From a virus: a stretch of DNA of 22,395 nucleotides. The translations under genes and the position numbers were made by a program. Below the pieces are notes generated by a model. That model was given only the letters and a program-made list of their open reading frames with translations, did not search any database and had not been told where the DNA came from. Shown in pieces: positions 6,961 through 12,893 of the stretch (its first letter is position 1; the number at the start of each line of letters is the position of its first letter). The stretch lies in IMG/VR virus record IMGVR_UViG_3300026885_000015, positions 1-22,395 of that record, one strand, 5' to 3'.

Positions 6961-6990
6961 AATGTGACATTAACATTTAAATGTCAGGTT
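6961..6990. promoter_or_regulatory. Divergent promoter between RHH-like gene and Rep
   Basis: A perfect 12-bp palindrome ACATTTAAATGT (6973-6984) holds a TATA-like core usable in both directions. A GTC lies to its right for Rep (6983-6985), and a GTC on the minus strand lies to its left (complement of 6966-6968). The rightward transcript would begin close to the Rep ATG. The leftward TATA-to-GTC spacing is longer than usual, so that half is less certain. Confidence 0.5.
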
Positions 6991-7003
6991 TTTAATCTGA
7001 TGT

Positions 7004-7351
7004 ATGGACTGTGAAAAAATTTTTAGTTATCACTTTCTTTATGCTTACACTTATTTTGTGACTATTGCCACAAATTATAGATATAATTCCACGATTCCAA
7101 TCTATAAAAAATTTCGGCAATATATTTATAATCATGATTCATCAGCCCATGTTTTTTCGATAAAGGAATATACAACAAAACTTCACGGTTTACATTATCA
7201 TGTACTTGTTTTTACGAATAAACGTCTTGATTATTCCAGAATTCATAAACATATGCCTCCACATTCAGATATAAATATTCAATTAATTCCGAAAACAAAA
7301 AAAGATATAAAAAAAGTTTTAACTTATATGTTAAAAAATCAAGTCATTTAG
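7004..7351 (+). CDS. HUH-type replication initiator Rep (SIRV ORF119c homologue)
   Basis: A Rep endonuclease of the HUH superfamily with one catalytic Tyr. The metal-binding HUH motif is HYH (His64, His66) within LHGLHYHVLVF, and the nucleophile is Tyr108 in VLTYMLKN. The length (115 aa) fits SIRV1 ORF119c, whose crystal structure and nicking-joining activity are published. In that model the protein nicks near the genome end, attaches to the 5' phosphate and starts replication, and can rejoin the ends. The start is ATG at 7004, closely behind a TATA-GTC promoter, so probably leaderless. It converges with the pyramid protein gene, with only 1 nt between the stop codons. Confidence 0.92.
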   Translation: MDCEKIFSYHFLYAYTYFVTIATNYRYNSTIPIYKKFRQYIYNHDSSAHVFSIKEYTTKLHGLHYHVLVFTNKRLDYSRIHKHMPPHSDINIQLIPKTKKDIKKVLTYMLKNQVI

Positions 7352-7352
7352 T

Positions 7353-7649
7353 TTATTTAGATGTTTGATTCTGAGAATTCTGATTTTGTTCAGCTTTTTT
7401 CTGTGCTAAATTGTTTACATCTCTAAGTGTATCCATATTAAGAAGTGCATTAATTCCAAGAGTTGTAGTATCTTTAATACTCTCAACTGCTGAAATTGTA
7501 GATTTTGTCATTTGATCAATCACTGTTTGAAATGTTTCATTTACTTGTTTTTGGTTGTATAAATGTACTATTTCTCCAATTACATAACTAGCTATTAGAA
7601 CTCCTACTAACGCTAAAAATCCTTCTAATGCATCTGTAGTTACGGACAT
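7353..7649 (-). CDS. Virus-associated pyramid protein (SIRV P98/PVAP homologue)
   Basis: 98 aa. An N-terminal membrane segment (about residues 8-31, LEGFLALVGVLIASYVIGEIVHL) has only a short polar stretch before it. A long amphipathic helical part follows (VNETFQTVIDQMTKSTISAVESI), then a Gln- and Asn-rich tail. The size of 98 aa and this layout match SIRV2 P98, which alone forms the seven-sided pyramids that open the host envelope for virion release. It lies on the minus strand next to Rep, as in relatives. A TATA-like CTTTATTATT near 7676-7685 is present without a GTC element, consistent with control separate from the GTC-promoter genes. Confidence 0.93.
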   Translation of the reverse strand: MSVTTDALEGFLALVGVLIASYVIGEIVHLYNQKQVNETFQTVIDQMTKSTISAVESIKDTTTLGINALLNMDTLRDVNNLAQKKAEQNQNSQNQTSK

Positions 7650-7702
7650 CTCAATTTTGTTATTTACAAATTACTTAATAATAAAGTTTGTGTAAAAAAT
7701 CG

Positions 7703-7723
7703 AAATATATAAATATGTCATAA
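7703..7723 (+). promoter_or_regulatory. TATA + GTC promoter of the RHH pair
   Basis: AATATATAAATATGTCATAAT with GTC at 7717-7719, about 30 nt before the ATG at 7748. Confidence 0.7.
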
Positions 7724-7747
7724 TATTCATTTAAAAATTGATAGAAA

Positions 7748-7921
7748 ATGATGGAAAAGGGAAAACCAGAAACAAAACCAGAAAGAGTAGTGTTTGGCAT
7801 AAACATGGACAAAAATTTGAAGATAAAATTAAAGAAATATTGTGTAGAGAATGACATAACACTTACTGAAGCTATAGAAACTGCAATTAAAGAATATCTA
7901 GAAAAGAGGGGGGTTAAATGA
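7748..7921 (+). CDS. Ribbon-helix-helix regulator (57 aa)
   Basis: The frame runs from ATG 7748 (or the next ATG, 7751) to TGA 7919-7921. After a polar arm (EKGKPETKPE) comes an RHH core: strand RVVFGINMD, helix LKIKLKKYCVEN, turn DITLTEA and helix IETAIKEYLEKRG. Its stop overlaps the start of the next RHH gene by 4 nt (ATGA), so the two are coupled and could form heterodimers or a regulatory switch. It is preceded by a clear TATA-GTC promoter. An antisense open frame over this region is a shadow. Confidence 0.85.
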   Translation: MMEKGKPETKPERVVFGINMDKNLKIKLKKYCVENDITLTEAIETAIKEYLEKRGVK

Positions 7922-8076
7922 AAGTCGTGACAATTAAAATTGAGAAAGATTTGTTAAAAGAAGTTGATAAATATGCTGAAGAACATGGACTTTTTAGATC
8001 AGAAGTTATAAGAATTGCAATTGAAGAATTTCTACGGACAAATGTAAGGATGACAAAAGCTATGTATAATAGTTAA
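7918..8076 (+). CDS. Ribbon-helix-helix regulator, SvtR-like (52 aa)
   Basis: ATG 7918 to TAA 8074-8076. The core MKVVTIKIEKDLLKEVDKYAEEHGLFRSEVIRIAIEE... has the RHH order: strand with alternating residues (VVTIKIEK), helix A, a turn with FRSEV, and helix B. A short tail (TNVRMTKAMYNS) follows. Size and genome position resemble SIRV1 SvtR (about 55 aa, gp08), the first characterised crenarchaeal viral RHH repressor, which controls viral genes including its own. Whether this is its orthologue or its coupled partner at 7748 is open. GGGGGTT upstream within the preceding gene can serve as ribosome binding site. Confidence 0.85.
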   Translation: MKVVTIKIEKDLLKEVDKYAEEHGLFRSEVIRIAIEEFLRTNVRMTKAMYNS

Positions 8077-8138
8077 AAAATAAGAATTTTTTAAGTTAAT
8101 TCATCTTTTTTTCTTAAGTTTATATTCTCAATTGTTTT

Positions 8139-8321
8139 TTATTCTTTATCTTTTGAGTTAATATTTGTTGAATTATCTACAAATATTTCTATAAATGTAT
8201 CATCTACAAGTTTATACCATTTCCCGTTACATTTAATAAAACAGCCTTCAATAGTACAATATATATTATTTTCATTACAATTCTCTAAATTTTTTGGATT
8301 TAAAATATTTTGCTCTTTCAT
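8139..8321 (-). CDS. Unknown small Cys-containing protein (60 aa)
   Basis: No family recognised. It carries three Cys residues in NNIYCTIEGCFIKCNGKW (plus one earlier at NLENCNE) among short strands. This suggests a small disulphide- or metal-stabilised beta fold, but spacing does not match a classic zinc finger. It ends in a polar tail rich in Asn, Asp and Lys. It begins about 20 nt below a TATA-GTC promoter that is identical over 29 nt to the promoter of the next upstream gene, so the two are probably expressed together from duplicated signals rather than as one mRNA. Confidence 0.55.
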   Translation of the reverse strand: MKEQNILNPKNLENCNENNIYCTIEGCFIKCNGKWYKLVDDTFIEIFVDNSTNINSKDKE

Positions 8322-8326
8322 ATCAA

Positions 8327-8355
8327 TTATTTTTTGTTTTATGACATATATATTT
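8327..8355 (-). promoter_or_regulatory. TATA + GTC promoter, copy 1 of a 29-bp repeat
   Basis: The minus strand contains AAATATATATGTCATAAAAC (GTC complementary to 8343-8345). The full 29 bp are identical to 8615-8643. Confidence 0.7.
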
Positions 8356-8359
8356 TTAT

Positions 8360-8602
8360 TTATCTCTTCTTTTTTAATTTCTCAATTTCTTGTTTAAGTT
8401 CATCAATTTCATCATAAACATTTACAAAAATATCAAAAATTTCTACATACATAAATGCGAAAATTCCAGATGCAAAAATTACTGATATTATAATTTCTAA
8501 CGTATTTTTTGTTAAAATCCCGAATGCTAAAATTCCTAATGCTAAAGATATAAAAGCTAGAAAAATTAGGAAAACTATTATTAAACGACATGTTTTATCC
8601 AT
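8360..8602 (-). CDS. Small membrane protein with two TM segments and coiled-coil tail (80 aa)
   Basis: Two hydrophobic segments (about residues 8-29, LIIVFLIFLAFISLALGILAFG region, and 36-57, EIIISVIFASGIFAFMYVEIF) are followed by a charged coiled coil, DEIDELKQEIEKLKKKR. Both termini are expected in the cytoplasm. Rudivirus virions carry no lipid envelope, so the protein most likely acts in the host membrane rather than in particles. The 75-aa protein at 12161 has a related plan (membrane segment, then ELKKEIEELKKKLS). No function is assigned. Its TATA-GTC promoter overlaps the 3' end of the upstream 101-aa gene. Confidence 0.7.
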   Translation of the reverse strand: MDKTCRLIIVFLIFLAFISLALGILAFGILTKNTLEIIISVIFASGIFAFMYVEIFDIFVNVYDEIDELKQEIEKLKKKR

Positions 8603-8614
8603 ATTTTCTCATTT

Positions 8615-8643
8615 TTATTTTTTGTTTTATGACATATATATTT
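8615..8643 (-). promoter_or_regulatory. TATA + GTC promoter, copy 2 of a 29-bp repeat, overlapping a gene end
   Basis: Identical to 8327-8355. Here the same bases also encode the last residues (EIYMS) and the stop codon of the 101-aa protein, so GTCATAA is both promoter element and gene end. Confidence 0.7.
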
Positions 8644-8932
8644 CTTCATTTTTTTGTCCACAAAAAACATTAATCTCAAACATGTTATGGTTATATCGCC
8701 AATTTACTTTTATTAATTCTGGACGTCTAAAAGTTTTAATTATATAATTTATAATTCCTAATCCTCTTTTTTCATAAAATTTTATAGTTATATTCATCTT
8801 AATTTTCATAGATATAATTTCATCATCTTCTAAAACTATAAAATCGTATACGTTATCAGAATAACGACTTTTTAACCATTTAAAAATCTGAATTGTATAT
8901 TTTCTACATTCATAAACCGCTAATTCACTCAT
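8627..8932 (-). CDS. Unknown protein (101 aa)
   Basis: Not recognised. A helix at the start (CRKYTIQIFKWLKSRY) is followed by alternating strands (YDFIVLEDDEIISMKIKMNITIKFYEK), a basic helix (IINYIIKTFRRPELIK) and final strands with one Cys (MFEINVFCGQ). This looks like a small alpha/beta protein. It starts close behind a TATA-GTC promoter. It is the first of three minus-strand genes that each have their own promoter (8932, 8602, 8321). Nothing suggests a catalytic site. Confidence 0.6.
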   Translation of the reverse strand: MSELAVYECRKYTIQIFKWLKSRYSDNVYDFIVLEDDEIISMKIKMNITIKFYEKRGLGIINYIIKTFRRPELIKVNWRYNHNMFEINVFCGQKNEEIYMS

Positions 8933-8948
8933 ATTTTAAAATTTATGA

Positions 8949-8966
8949 TGTGACAATTTAAAAATT
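8949..8966 (-). promoter_or_regulatory. TATA + GTC promoter of the 101-aa gene
   Basis: The minus strand reads AATTTTTAAATTGTCACAT, with GTC complementary to 8952-8954. The 174 nt from here to the coat promoter are AT-rich and show no gene. Confidence 0.6.
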
Positions 8967-9140
8967 TTGTATTACTTTAGATATAATGTATTATATATCA
9001 TGTAATTCTCAGAATTATCCCGATTTTTCAATTTATATTATAATCAGTTCATATACAAAATATTATGTATATAGCTTCAAGTTTAATTTTTTCATCAATT
9101 TCAACAAATAATATACCTCATATTTTTAATTCGGTGTGAT

Positions 9141-9153
9141 AATTTATATTTTA
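9141..9153 (+). promoter_or_regulatory. Promoter of the coat protein gene
   Basis: AATTTATATTTTA, centred about 35 nt before the ATG, gives a transcript with a leader of only a few bases. Unlike most promoters here, it has no GTC element downstream of TATA. Confidence 0.6.
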
Positions 9154-9180
9154 GAAAAATTAATTGTTAATTGACCAAAT

Positions 9181-9585
9181 ATGGCAAAGGGTCATGCACC
9201 AAGAAGCTATTCACAAAGGTATGCTAAGTGGCAAGCTAAATTTACCGCGTTCAGCAATCCTACTGTAGCTAGTACAATTTTAACTAATGTAGCTCCAACA
9301 GCACAGCAAAATTACCAGACAAATTCACCTAAATTTGTAGCAGTAAATGAGCAAGTTAGTGCGGTCTTAACTCAATACGGAATAACCGGGCCACAAAGAG
9401 CTATTTATCAAGGTTATGGTCTAAAAATTGCTAGGGCTTTGAATAGAATGGGTTCCGGCCCAGCTTTAGTAAATTTGATAAATGGTCTCAAAGCATATTA
9501 TATAAATGCTTTCGGTGCAAACCCACAAGTGCTTGACGCTGTAACTAACATAATCACAGGTTCACCGACTGGATATGTAAGCTAA
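9181..9585 (+). CDS. Major coat protein (SIRV ORF134 homologue)
   Basis: The 134-aa rudivirus major capsid protein. I recognise the sequence: the start MAKGHAPRSYSQRYAKWQAK and the block from GITGPQRAIYQGYGLKIARA to the C-terminal GSPTGYVS agree with SIRV1/2 coat protein at nearly every residue. In the virion it forms a dimer whose all-alpha fold wraps the DNA as A-form inside the helical rod. The basic N-terminal arm faces DNA. Codon choice is slightly richer in G and C than in neighbouring genes, as expected for a very highly expressed gene. It stands alone, with its own promoter and a T-rich terminator. Differences from SIRV are concentrated around residues 40-60 and 107-112. Confidence 0.98.
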   Translation: MAKGHAPRSYSQRYAKWQAKFTAFSNPTVASTILTNVAPTAQQNYQTNSPKFVAVNEQVSAVLTQYGITGPQRAIYQGYGLKIARALNRMGSGPALVNLINGLKAYYINAFGANPQVLDAVTNIITGSPTGYVS

Positions 9586-9645
9586 ATATATATATATTTC
9601 CTTTTAAGCTATTTTATTTTTTTATTTTTTTCTAATTCTTAATTT
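9586..9645 (+). terminator. T-rich terminator after the coat gene
   Basis: After an (AT) run come TTTTATTTTTTTATTTTTTT (about 9612-9631) and more T. It ends just before the convergent zinc-finger gene. Confidence 0.5.
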
Positions 9646-9649
9646 AAAA

Positions 9650-9820
9650 TTAATCATCTTCTTCAATTTTCAATTCGGCATATTCATAAGTTTTTGTTGA
9701 AATTCTCTTTACATCATGCATCTTGACACCTTTGTGGTTCCGTCTAACATGTCTAGACATACTTTGCCGACTTTTGCTAATTTTTCCGCAAACCGGGCAT
9801 TCATACAAAAAGGTGCCCAT
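9650..9820 (-). CDS. Single C2H2 zinc-finger protein (56 aa)
   Basis: One classical finger near the N-terminus: Cys8, Cys11, His24 and His29 (C-x2-C-x12-H-x4-H) within YECPVCGKISKSRQSMSRH. The finger helix is rich in Arg and Lys, as in DNA-binding fingers. A basic then acidic tail ends in EEDD. The open frame extends to 9856, but a TATA-GTC promoter on the minus strand (GTC complementary to 9839-9841) lies within that extension, so the ATG at 9820 is the likely start of a leaderless mRNA. Similar small C2H2 proteins occur next to the coat gene in other rudiviruses. Its promoter overlaps that of the glycosyltransferase. Confidence 0.85.
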   Translation of the reverse strand: MGTFLYECPVCGKISKSRQSMSRHVRRNHKGVKMHDVKRISTKTYEYAELKIEEDD

Positions 9821-9821
9821 G

Positions 9822-9852
9822 GAATTTATAAGTGTCATGACAATTAAAAAAT
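9822..9852. promoter_or_regulatory. Overlapping divergent promoters sharing the palindrome TGTCATGACA
   Basis: Rightward, AATTTATAAGTGTCAT has GTC at 9834-9836 and leads to the glycosyltransferase. Leftward, AATTTTTTAATTGTCATGAC has GTC complementary to 9839-9841 and leads to the zinc-finger gene. The two GTC elements fuse into the perfect 10-bp palindrome 9833-9842, so each promoter's start region lies on the other's TATA box. Confidence 0.7.
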
Positions 9853-9856
9853 TCAC

Positions 9857-10864
9857 ATGAAAACTACAATTCTAACTATGAATTATTCATCTATAAGAAA
9901 TGTTGCGGAAGATATAGCACAAGTTTTAAGAAAAAATGGCGAAATTGTAACAATTTCAACAAATCCATATTTAATTCCAAAATCTGAAAAATTAATTGTT
10001 TTTGTCCCGTTCCATCCGCCGTCTTTAAATCCATATCTCTTTGCTTTTCATGAATTTCACGGAATTAAGTATTTCTATACAACTTGTGACGGAATTCCAA
10101 ACTTAAATATCGTAAATCAATATCTATTAAAAGACATAAAATTTATTCCAAATTCAAAGTTTACAGCTGAAAATTTGCAAGAAATTGGATTAGAAGTTGA
10201 TCTCCCGGTCTTCCATGGTATTAATTTTGAAATTGTAGAAAAAGCTGAACAATTATCTGTCCAGCTTAAGCAAAAATTAGAAAGAGATTTTCCGAATACT
10301 GTAAAATTCGGTATAGTTTCTGGTCTGACTAAGAGAAAAAATATGGATTTAATGCTGAAAGTTTTCCAAGAAATAAATACTAAAATTCCGGAATTAGCAA
10401 AAAAAGTCCACTTCTTTATAATTTCTCACAAACAATTTAAAGAATTTACAGTTCCGGAAAATGTACATTTTGTTAGCGAATTTGGGCTAAATCCTAGAGA
10501 ATATATATTTGCATTTTATAGAGTTATGGACTATGTAATTGTTCCTAGCGGGACTGAAGGATTTGGAATGCCAATTTTGGAAAGTATGGCTATGGGGACT
10601 CCAGTTATCCATCAATTAATGCCTCCATTTGATGAATTTACATCATGGCAATGGAATTTATTAATTAAACCTTCAGAAATTGAAGAATATTACGATAAAG
10701 AACATGGTCAAAAATGGAGAATTCATAAATTCGATATTCAAGATATGATAAATGCAATATTAATAGCTACAGAATTACAAGATAGAGAAGAAAGAAGTAA
10801 GAATTTGAGAGAATTAACTAAGAAATATGATATTAATAATTTGTATGTCAGGTTTTTAGAGTGA
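9857..10864 (+). CDS. Glycosyltransferase, GT4-like (335 aa)
   Basis: A GT-B fold glycosyltransferase of the family common in rudiviruses. The C-terminal domain has the nucleotide-sugar binding EX7E motif, EGFGMPILE (Glu234 and Glu242), followed by SMAMGTPVIH. A basic loop GLTKRKNMD (156-164) contacts the donor phosphate in the family. The N-terminal acceptor domain is strand-helix alternating. It probably transfers sugar to virion or host surface proteins, since minor structural proteins of related viruses are glycosylated or bind pili. The exact acceptor is not visible. It starts just behind a GTC promoter. The first two-finger gene follows after 6 nt and is likely on the same mRNA. Confidence 0.88.
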   Translation: MKTTILTMNYSSIRNVAEDIAQVLRKNGEIVTISTNPYLIPKSEKLIVFVPFHPPSLNPYLFAFHEFHGIKYFYTTCDGIPNLNIVNQYLLKDIKFIPNSKFTAENLQEIGLEVDLPVFHGINFEIVEKAEQLSVQLKQKLERDFPNTVKFGIVSGLTKRKNMDLMLKVFQEINTKIPELAKKVHFFIISHKQFKEFTVPENVHFVSEFGLNPREYIFAFYRVMDYVIVPSGTEGFGMPILESMAMGTPVIHQLMPPFDEFTSWQWNLLIKPSEIEEYYDKEHGQKWRIHKFDIQDMINAILIATELQDREERSKNLRELTKKYDINNLYVRFLE

Positions 10865-10870
10865 GAATTT

Positions 10871-11188
10871 ATGGGCAAAGGTAAAGGAATTCCTAAAAAA
10901 TTCGTTTGTATAATTTGTAAAATCTCAATTTTGAATGAAAGAAAATTTATGAAACATATCGCTGAACATTTTGATGGCGAAAAATGTCCTCTTTGCGGGA
11001 TGAAAATTAGAAGAATTTCAGAACATTTAATATACTATCATATCAGACCAAATAAATCTCGACTATTACGTAGAGATTTAGCAATTTTAGTTAAGGAGTC
11101 TGGAAATTCAGCAATTTTATATGAACCAGAACTTGGTTTGTCAGAAAGTGAGATAAAGTTTATAAAAAGACTAGCTAAAAGGTTTTAA
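10871..11188 (+). CDS. Two-finger C2H2 protein, tandem paralogue 1 (105 aa)
   Basis: First of three adjacent paralogues of equal length. Finger 1 has Cys13, Cys16, His29 and His33. Finger 2 has Cys39, Cys42, His52 and His57 (KCPLCGMKIRRISEHLIYYH). A conserved linker, RPNKSRLLRRDLAILVKES, then leads to a variable segment and a basic C-terminal helix (EIKFIKRLAKRF). All three copies keep the Cys and His positions exactly. Likely DNA-binding, or protein-binding through the second finger. The gene lies 6 nt after the glycosyltransferase stop, so it is probably expressed with it. Confidence 0.88.
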   Translation: MGKGKGIPKKFVCIICKISILNERKFMKHIAEHFDGEKCPLCGMKIRRISEHLIYYHIRPNKSRLLRRDLAILVKESGNSAILYEPELGLSESEIKFIKRLAKRF

Positions 11189-11219
11189 TTTCGAGAATTT
11201 GAAAATCAAAAGATAAAAA

Positions 11220-11240
11220 ATTATTTAAATTTGTCATAAG
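11220..11240 (+). promoter_or_regulatory. TATA + GTC promoter of zinc-finger paralogues 2 and 3
   Basis: ATTATTTAAATTTGTCATAAG with GTC at 11233-11235, followed by AGGGG before the ATG at 11255. Confidence 0.7.
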
Positions 11241-11254
11241 GGGTAAATTTAATC

Positions 11255-11572
11255 ATGACAAACAACAAAGGTACTAAAAAGAGGTTCAAATGTCCATTGT
11301 GCAGATCTGTAGTTTGGACTGAAAAAGAATATTTAAAGCATTTACTAAGTCATTTTGACGGTGAAAGATGTCCGATTTGCAATATGAAAGCTAAACATAA
11401 AGCCTTACATTTGACAGAATATCATGTGCGTCCAAATAAACTGACATTGTTGGAACGAGATCTTGCAATTCTTATTAAAGAATCTAACAATTATGAAATT
11501 CTTAAAGACCCCCAATTTTCATTGACAAGACAAGAAATAAAAACTATTAAAAGATTAATTAAAATGTTGTGA
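11255..11572 (+). CDS. Two-finger C2H2 protein, tandem paralogue 2 (105 aa)
   Basis: Same plan as its neighbours: Cys13, Cys16, His29, His33, then Cys39, Cys42, His52, His57. The linker is RPNKLTLLERDLAILIKES and the basic end is EIKTIKRLIKML. It has its own TATA-GTC promoter and ribosome binding site AGGGG, so its timing can differ from copy 1. The stop is 6 nt from the start of copy 3. The finger 1 helix (WTEKEYLKHLLSH) differs from copy 1 at the positions that usually read DNA, suggesting different targets. Confidence 0.88.
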   Translation: MTNNKGTKKRFKCPLCRSVVWTEKEYLKHLLSHFDGERCPICNMKAKHKALHLTEYHVRPNKLTLLERDLAILIKESNNYEILKDPQFSLTRQEIKTIKRLIKML

Positions 11573-11578
11573 TGTGAC

Positions 11579-11896
11579 ATGGGGAAAACTAGAGGATTTC
11601 CGAAAAAATTCTATTGTCCGATTTGTAAAACATTCTTTAAAAATGTCAAAGAATTTAAAAAACATTTATATAAACATTACGATAAAATAAGGTGTCCTTT
11701 ATGTCTAATGCCGACCGGGAATTTATCTACACATCTTACACTTTATCATATAAAACCCAACCGTTCAAGACTTCTCCATAGGGATTTAGCAATTCTAGTT
11801 AAAGAAGCCGGAACTATGAAAATTTTAAAAGAATTAAATATTAAACTTTCAGATGGAGAAAAAGATTATATTCGAAATTTGTCAAGAATGTTATAG
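11579..11896 (+). CDS. Two-finger C2H2 protein, tandem paralogue 3 (105 aa)
   Basis: Third copy, with identical ligand positions (13, 16, 29, 33, 39, 42, 52, 57) and the linker RPNRSRLL-type sequence (KPNRSRLLHRDLAILVKEA). The N-terminus GKTRGFPKKF is close to that of copy 1 (GKGKGIPKKF), which suggests that copy 3 derives from copy 1 or the reverse. It follows copy 2 after 6 nt and is probably co-transcribed with it. It ends near a convergent gene at 11906. Confidence 0.88.
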   Translation: MGKTRGFPKKFYCPICKTFFKNVKEFKKHLYKHYDKIRCPLCLMPTGNLSTHLTLYHIKPNRSRLLHRDLAILVKEAGTMKILKELNIKLSDGEKDYIRNLSRML

Positions 11897-11905
11897 TTCT
11901 TTTTT

Positions 11906-12106
11906 TCAAGATTTCTTATTTTCTGAATTTTGCTTTAATATAATTGATATATCTTTTTCAATTTCTTCAGACATATTTTTAATCATTTCTAGAACTGCTA
12001 ATATATCATCTTCTGTAAGTTTTTCATCATTATGAATTTCTTCAATTAAACCTAACTGAAGTTGTAATAAAACTTCAATTTTTATTAAATCTGACTTCTT
12101 TATCAT
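11906..12106 (-). CDS. Small helical protein of unknown function (66 aa)
   Basis: No family recognised. Almost entirely helical and acidic: KKSDLIKIEVLLQLQLGLI, then TEDDILAVLEMIKNMSEEIEK, then a polar tail. This suggests a helical hairpin or dimer. The ATG at 12106 has AGAGGAAAT as a good ribosome binding site and a TATA-GTC promoter about 30-45 nt upstream. Function unknown. Confidence 0.65.
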   Translation of the reverse strand: MIKKSDLIKIEVLLQLQLGLIEEIHNDEKLTEDDILAVLEMIKNMSEEIEKDISIILKQNSENKKS

Positions 12107-12131
12107 ATTTCCTCTAAGATAAAAAAATATA

Positions 12132-12150
12132 TTATGACAAATATAAAATT
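12132..12150 (-). promoter_or_regulatory. TATA + GTC promoter of the 66-aa gene
   Basis: The minus strand reads AATTTTATATTTGTCATAA, with GTC complementary to 12136-12138. It lies between the stop of the 75-aa gene and the 66-aa gene. Confidence 0.7.
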
Positions 12151-12160
12151 TTCAAAATCT

Positions 12161-12388
12161 TTAACTTAATTTCTTTTTTAATTCTTCTATTTCTTTTTTG
12201 AGTTCATTTTGAGAAATCTTTAGTTCCTCAATTTGGATTTTTAAATTTTGTAATTCTGAATTTACGATTTCTTTAACAGCGTCTTTTAGGGCTTGTTTTA
12301 TTTTAAGATAAAGTTGGACAATTGCTAAAATTGTAGTTGTGGTTGTAGAAAATATAGTTAAGAAAAAAACTATTTCATCTACCATCAT
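12161..12388 (-). CDS. Small membrane-anchored coiled-coil protein (75 aa)
   Basis: An N-terminal hydrophobic segment (about residues 5-27, IVFFLTIFSTTTTTILAIVQLY) includes an unusual run of five Thr. It is followed by a long charged coiled coil (ELQNLKIQIEELKISQNELK and onward to KKKLS). The expected topology is an N-terminal anchor with a cytoplasmic rod. The start ATG at 12388 overlaps the end of the upstream 122-aa gene by 14 nt, so the pair is translationally coupled. Compare the membrane protein at 8360-8602, which also ends in an ELKKEIEELKKK-like coiled coil. Its function is unknown, and it is not an expected virion component of a naked rod. Confidence 0.7.
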   Translation of the reverse strand: MMVDEIVFFLTIFSTTTTTILAIVQLYLKIKQALKDAVKEIVNSELQNLKIQIEELKISQNELKKEIEELKKKLS

Positions 12389-12743
12389 GAATACCCCATT
12401 CTTCTTCTAGACTATCTAAGTCTAAATCTTCTTTTTCTTTGAACTTTTGTTGTACAGAGTCTACTTGTTTAGCGTAAGGTTGCGGATAAACTACGCGAAA
12501 ATCTGTGATATCTATTTGGTTAGTCTTTGGGTCTTTTACTATTAAAAACTGAAAATAAAATATAAATCCAGGGACATATAAATCTACAATCATAGGGAAA
12601 TTTATATTTTTTAAAACGATAATTGAATGTGGTAAATATCGGGATAAACCGTAAATTTGACCTCTGTTTTCTAATTCACGAATTTTATCTATAGCTATTC
12701 TAACTGGGCCGAAAATATTTGAAAACGGGTCATTTGATTGCAT
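12375..12743 (-). CDS. Unknown conserved-looking protein (122 aa)
   Basis: I do not recognise the family. The start is ATG 12743. A TTG at 12758 would add five residues but is unlikely, because the TATA-like TTATTTATTTTA (around 12765-12776) puts the transcript start near 12745. The protein begins with NDPFSNIFGPVRIAIDKI, then a hydrophobic strand region (HSIIVLKNINFPMIVDLYVP, FIFYFQFLIV). It ends in an acidic stretch (EKEDLDLDSLEEEWG). It might be a small structural or assembly protein. The context is a two-gene unit with the membrane coiled-coil protein. Confidence 0.65.
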   Translation of the reverse strand: MQSNDPFSNIFGPVRIAIDKIRELENRGQIYGLSRYLPHSIIVLKNINFPMIVDLYVPGFIFYFQFLIVKDPKTNQIDITDFRVVYPQPYAKQVDSVQQKFKEKEDLDLDSLEEEWGIHDGR

Positions 12744-12834
12744 AATTGTTAATTTCAAAAATCTAAAATAAATAAAGTCAAAATAAATTTCACATATTCA
12801 ACATATTTTGCATATTTGCATGTTATCAAATACG

Positions 12835-12893
12835 TAAATCATGATCGAAAAATTTTTAAATCTAAATTTCGAAATATATAATGGGAAAAAATA
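12835..12893 (+). promoter_or_regulatory. Promoter and leader of the 116-aa zinc-finger gene (class without GTC)
   Basis: CGTAAATCATGATCGAAAAATTTTTAAAT resembles the boxes at 95-122 and 1105-1132 (CGTAAA, CAT, GAAAA, then TATA). The leader ATATATAATGGGAAAAAATATG also matches the leaders of the genes at 157 and 1168. Confidence 0.5.

Noticed and set aside
7675-7857. 60-codon minus-strand open frame over the first RHH gene
   Set aside because: Phe-rich translation is the antisense shadow of the RHH gene, whose own promoter and motif are clear.
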